Source: Takifugu bimaculatus
Taxonomy: Eukaryota > Chordata > Actinopteri > Tetraodontiformes > Tetraodontidae
NCBI GenBank assembly: GCA_004026145.2
Contig: CP034991.1
Span: 13,492,142-13,556,141, forward strand
DNA length: 64,000 nucleotides
Direction: 5' to 3'
A program made the translations under genes and the position numbers. Positions 56,190 to 62,100 of this stretch are shown piece after piece. The stretch's first letter is position 1; each line of letters begins with the position of its first letter. A model generated the notes under the pieces. That model did not search any database. It saw nothing but the letters and a program-made list of their open reading frames with translations, and was not told where the DNA came from.

Positions 56190-59100
56190 GGGGTGGTGGG
56201 GTGTCGGTGGTTTATGGAGCCGGTAAATGTGATGACATTTCTCCAGATTAAAAAGGTGGATCTCTTTAAAACAGTGGTCCCCAACCACCGGGCCCCGGAC
56301 CGGGACCAGTCCGTGGATCAATTCGGTACTGGCCGCACAAAGAATAATTAAATATTTCTGTTTTATAGTATTAGCTGAGTCAGAACGAGCTTATATTTTG
56401 AAAAACCTTTTGAGAAATGACCGGATTCTGTCAGTTACGTCTTACACTGCCAAAATTGGACCCACAAGCGAGCAAAATGAGTAAGAAACAGACGACTTTG
56501 AAAATTTTCTTTGCGAAAAAGAAAAGGCCAAATCAAGATATGGGAGAAGAGTCCACTTCCAAAATAAAGAAAGCTTTTAGCAGACAACATCAGGAGTTCT
56601 ACTTGAAATATGGATTTATCCCAGTAGGTGATTCCCGTATACCAAGCCCGCTCTGCGTAATTTGCGGCGACCGGCTCGCTAATGAGGCAATGAAGCCTTC
56701 AAAACGACTTCACCACTTGGAGACCCAGCACCCTAGTTTAGGAAGACAAGCCCCTGGAGTATTTTGAAAGAAAAAAACAGGAACACGATGTGCAGAAGAA
56801 GGGCCACCACATCGGTAAATGTGAATGCACTGAGAGCATCGTAACTGGTGGTCCAGTATTCTGGATTAAAGTCATGGCAGAATACCGTGAAATCGCCACC
56901 ACTGAAAACCCGGTTGCCATTTCCGACATCCTAACCAAAACAAAACAACGGAGTACACTGGGCATAAGCAACACACTCCGGGTTTCGTTGTCTCCCATCA
57001 CTCCCAGACGGCACCGTCTCGTTGCAGACAAACAAGCTCAGGGCTCCAATTGATTTGTTGTTATGGTGAGTTAAAATTTTCATGTTCTTTATATTCGTCT
57101 TTGTAGCGTATCTGTATCTTATTTCGAAGGGATGTTAAAACGTTATCATAGCCAGTAGGAGAGAGTAGCGCTTGTGAGTCTTTGTGGGCACACTAATCCG
57201 ACAGTTCAACCCCCCCCAGGCCACAGTAAAATTGTCAGGCGCTGACTGGTCCGCGGTAATAAAAAGGTTGGGGACCACTGCTTTAAAAGATGAAGGATTT
57301 CGCAAATCCAGACATTTTTGGTGGCGAAGGCCCTCCTGGACGGGTGTGTGTGATCTGAACTGCGCGGCTGAAACCACCTCAGCAGCCCGCTGTCACTAAT
57401 CAGTGACTGTGTCTGCTACTGATATCTCCGATTGTCTCTGAGTCACCTCAGGACATTCAGGCTCACAGTGTGATGCTCTTTTTACTGGAACATCACCTCA
57501 ATCCCAAACAAATCAACAGTTATAGATGGATGGAAACTGCTTTATTACTGCAACAGTGATGATTTAAGCACTCTGGCAGTAGCAGAACTACACTGGAGTG
57601 GAGACAAACCCCAGCAAATATGAGGCAATCTCACTTTTTTATCATTTACACCCTTCTCAAACTTCCAGATTGTGACTGCTGCTCCTCAAAAGTTCAAGAT
57701 CGACATTCTGCCAGTTGACGACGGGACACCGCGCATTGTCACCAACCTGGGGCTGCAGTGGCTGGAGTACATGGAAAACAAGGTCTGAAGCACCGTCCTG
57801 TACACTGAGAGGGAAGGATGCACTAATTGACTACACTTAGAAACTGACATTAGGAAGTGGTATTGAATCTTCAGAGCTGACGTGCTTCCTGATGGTTATT
57901 ATCAAGGTTCATGAAGCTTTTAAGAGCAGCCTGCTGGGTTGAGAGAGAGGTCTGCAGGCTCAGCAGACGCCACTGGAGTAAATGCAGACTATAAGAAAAA
58001 TTTGAGTGCTCTCCCTTTCCCCACGTCTGTTCTGCTTAACCTAAAAAGTCCAGCTCCCCCTGGTGCTCAACGTGAGACAACGCAGCCGACTGTTCAAAAC
58101 TCTCCCACATTTTTAATGTTCTATCGCACCATATGCTTCTGACAAATGGAGCAAAGTCATTCTTCAAGCACTTTTAAAGAGGAAATGGCTATATTCAGGA
58201 GTAGGCTGAAATAACATGTTTGTTGTATTTTGAGGACTACATTAATGAGAGGGAGCCCATCGTGGATTAATAAAGGTCCCAATCTGTCCGTGTTAAAGCG
58301 AGACAGGCAGCTTTAACTTGCTTTGTCAGATGTGAGTCAAAATGTGGTTGTGTCCCTGATGTCACCAGGCCACCAACCTCATCACCAAGAAGGAGCTGCT
58401 GACCATGGATCCAGACACAGATGATGGGCAGCTGGTTTACCAGATCACCACAGAGCCAAAGCACGGCTTCCTGGAGAGCAAGGTCAAACCTGGCAACCCC
58501 ATTACCTCATTTACACAAGGTACACACACACACACACACACACACACATTATTCCTCAGAATATTCTTATTCATCACTAGAATTGTCTTCCTGGATGAGG
58601 TTTATCTTTTGATTGTGACTTCTAAAAACAGGTCAAATAAATCTTCTCCTTCATGAGGGAAGATTAAAAAAGAGGAATAGAGTCGGATTCCTACGTCCCT
58701 GTTTTATGACCTGGTTTATATGCTTTCATGTCCCACCTCTTTGGATTTGGGGTTCATCTGCCTCTTTGGTTCTCCTTGAAACTATTGTTGCATCTCTTTT
58801 TTTCATTTTTTTGTTCCAAACTAGCTGGACGTTCACCCTTTGTTTTGTTCAGTCCTCTGTTAAAAAATGTTTTGTATTCTGGATTCATCTTCAGAAGGTT
58901 CAATGAGCAGAAACTTTGTTAAACATTATCGTAGAAAGAAGCCACAGGCAGAAAATAGTGGAGTCATTATGCCAGGAGTTTATATCTACCTTCCTCTGAT
59001 GATGATCGATGAATATTTATAATTCCATCATTTGATCACTGATATTCTGAACTGGTTCTTCTCCAGCCGATATCAACCTGGGTCTGGTGCGCTACGTGCT

Positions 59101-62100
59101 CCACGAGGAGACGGTTCAGGAAACCATGGACAACTTTAAGTTCCTGGTCAAAGACAGTAAACCCAACGTGGTCAGCGACAACGTTTTCCATATCCAGTGG
59201 TCGCTCATCAGCTTTGAGCACCAAAGGTTGCACTTTCTTACCTCATTTTAAACACAGAGCAGCTTTCAAATGACTAAATGAAACATATCTGCTGGTTTTG
59301 CAGCTACAATGTGAGCGAGAAGGCCTGGAACGGTTGCAGTGACGGTGAAGAGGACGGGCAACCTCAACCAGTACGCCGTCGTGCTCTGCCGCACAGAGCA
59401 GAGCAGCGCCACCTCCACCGGCAGCGTAGGGACACGTCCAGGCCAACAGGACTACGTGGAATATGCTGGACAGGTGACTCACACTTCCACACCGATGACT
59501 TGATGTTGGATTGTAGACTCCTGTTGCCACCTTTGTTCATCTATCTTGACCACATGTGTCAAACTCAGTCCTCGAGGGCCACGATCCTGCCGGGTTTTCT
59601 GTCCTACCAGTCTGAAAATGCATTCAGTGGGATAGAAAACCCGGCAGGGCCATCGAGGACTGAGTTTGACATGCCCTGATTCTTGACCAATGCCTCTCTG
59701 TTTGGCCCCAACTCACAGGTCCAGTTTGACGAGCGCGAGGACACCAAGGTGTGCACCATCATCGTCAATGACGACAAAGTGTTCGAGGGAGTGGAAAGCT
59801 TCCATGTGGAGCTGAGCATGCCCGTGTATGCGCTGCTGGGGGGAAACACTCGCGCCGTGGTGAACATCAACGACACCGAGGATGAACCCAGGCTGCAGTT
59901 TGATAAGAAGACGTACCACGTGAACGAGAGCAGCGGGCTTATCCACATCCCCGTCGAGAGAAAAGGCATCGTTGCTGACTGTGCTAGCAGAATTTCAGGC
60001 ACTGTTGCGCTGACCTTCCTGTCTGACCCGACGCTCTAAACCTGCTCCTCTCTCAGGCGACACCTCCAGCACCGTGTCTGCGCTCTGCTACACCACAGCC
60101 AAGTCAGCTCAGGGCAGCAGCCTCCACGCGCTTGAGTCTGGCTCCGACTACAAGAGCCGCGGCATGACGAGCGACAACCGCGTCGTCCTTGGACCCGGCG
60201 TCAGCATGTCCACCTGCGACGTCAAGCTCATCGACGACAGCGAGTACGAGCTCTCCGAGGAGTTCCAGCTGGTGCTGGCGGACGCCTCGGACAACGCCCG
60301 CATGGGTGAGGTGACCTTGGCCAAGGTCATCATTGATGGGCCCAATGACGCCTCCACTGTCTCCCTTGGCAACGCAACTTTCACTTTCAGCGAGGACGCT
60401 GGTACGAACTGCATTTTCTTTGAGTTGCTTTCTTAGCTTCTTCCCAATACCCCAGCAGGGGCAGATTTGGGAGTGTGTGAGCCCCAAAATGATGTTATTC
60501 CCTCAAAGGAAATTACCTAACTTCAGATTGATCAAGCGCTGTTTGGATAGACTTTATTTGACATCTTTGGTTGAGGATGAAGAGCAGTTTTAGCTTATGT
60601 TGACTCATCTTTAACTCTACAAGGAATCAAGTAATAGAATTATGAACAAGTCATATTTTAAGCTTTGAGGAGATAAAAGACTATTTCCTACTTTAGAACT
60701 ATTTGCTGGCATAGGTATAATGTAAATCTCTCTGTTCTGCTTCCTCGTTATCCTCTCCTTAAAAACTCTTCTTGAACGGCTCTAATCCTGGATGAAAGTG
60801 TCAGCAGTGCAGGACTGAAAAGTCAGCACAATTAGCCTCAGCAGAATCAGCTGCTACATCCTCTTATTATTCCTGCTCATATTAGTTTAGATGAAGTGAA
60901 TCACTTTGAACTTGCAGTCTGCTTCTGACTCATAGTTTTTCACCCAACGTTTCTGTCAGTGCCAGTCACCATCTTCTTTTAAATCATCTCCAGGCACCAT
61001 TGAGATCCCGGTGTTGCGCCACGGTAGCGACCTGACCTCACTCACTTCCGTGTGGTGTGCCACTCGACCTTCGGACCCCCCCTCAGCCAGCCCGGGGGTT
61101 GACTACATCCCCAGTTCCAAGAAAGTGGAGTTCAAACCTGGGAAAACGGTGGAGGTGAGGGGCCTGAGTGTGCTCAGACGTGAATGAAAACAGATAAATC
61201 ACTGATTGCTGCTGTTTTGATTTTACAGACCTGCAGTTTAACCATCATGGACGACTGTCCAGAACCCGTCCATCGAAGGCTCTGAGTCTTTTGTAGTGTT
61301 TCTCAGCTCTCCTCAGGGTGCTGTTCTGGAGGAACCCTACGAAGCCAACGTCATCATCGCCGACACCTTCCAGGACAGTGAGTGACTGACTCCAGGCTCT
61401 CTGATGGACTCTCTCTCGTTTGGAATGAGGCGTTTCACACGTTCTCTTCTCTCTCAGTTCCCAGCATGCAGTTTGAGAAGAGCGCATACACGATGAAGGA
61501 GAGAGACGGCGTCCTCCACATCCCCATCATCCGCACAGGGGACCTGTCTTTCAAGTCGTCTGTGCGCTGTTTCACCAGGACCATGTCAGCGATGGTGATG
61601 GACGACTTTGAGGAGAGGAGGAACACAGATGAGTCGCGCATCACTTTTTTCAAAGGAGAGAAGGTAGAGAACCGTACTCATCTCCTTTATTTCCTTCTTC
61701 ATTTGCTGACCTGCAGTTTTTGAAATCATTTTCTTTTTATCAGGTCAAAAACTGCACAGTGCACGTCAAAGATGATTCGGTCTTTGAGCCTGAAGAGGAG
61801 TTCCAGGTGCATCTTGGGACACCCCTGGGTGACCACTGGAGCGGCGCGATGGTCGGAGCTAGTGACATTGTCACCATCACCATCACCAATGATGAAGATG
61901 GTAATGTCAACATAGTTTAAAAACAGTGCAGGACAAACTAATTTATTACTTACAGACATTCAGTGGTATTTAGGTGAATCGTCACTAGGGGGCAGCATTA
62001 GTGACTGTTCTCTTGTTCCTCCAGCTCCCACCATTGAGTTTGAACAGGCTTCCTACCAGGTCAGAGAACCTGCCGGTCCAGACGGCATCGAAGTGCTCAA

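Noticed and set aside
59966..60039. Continuation of e48 into [11 protein letters not shown]...
   Set aside because: It runs to a stop without family similarity; the exon must end before it to join e49.
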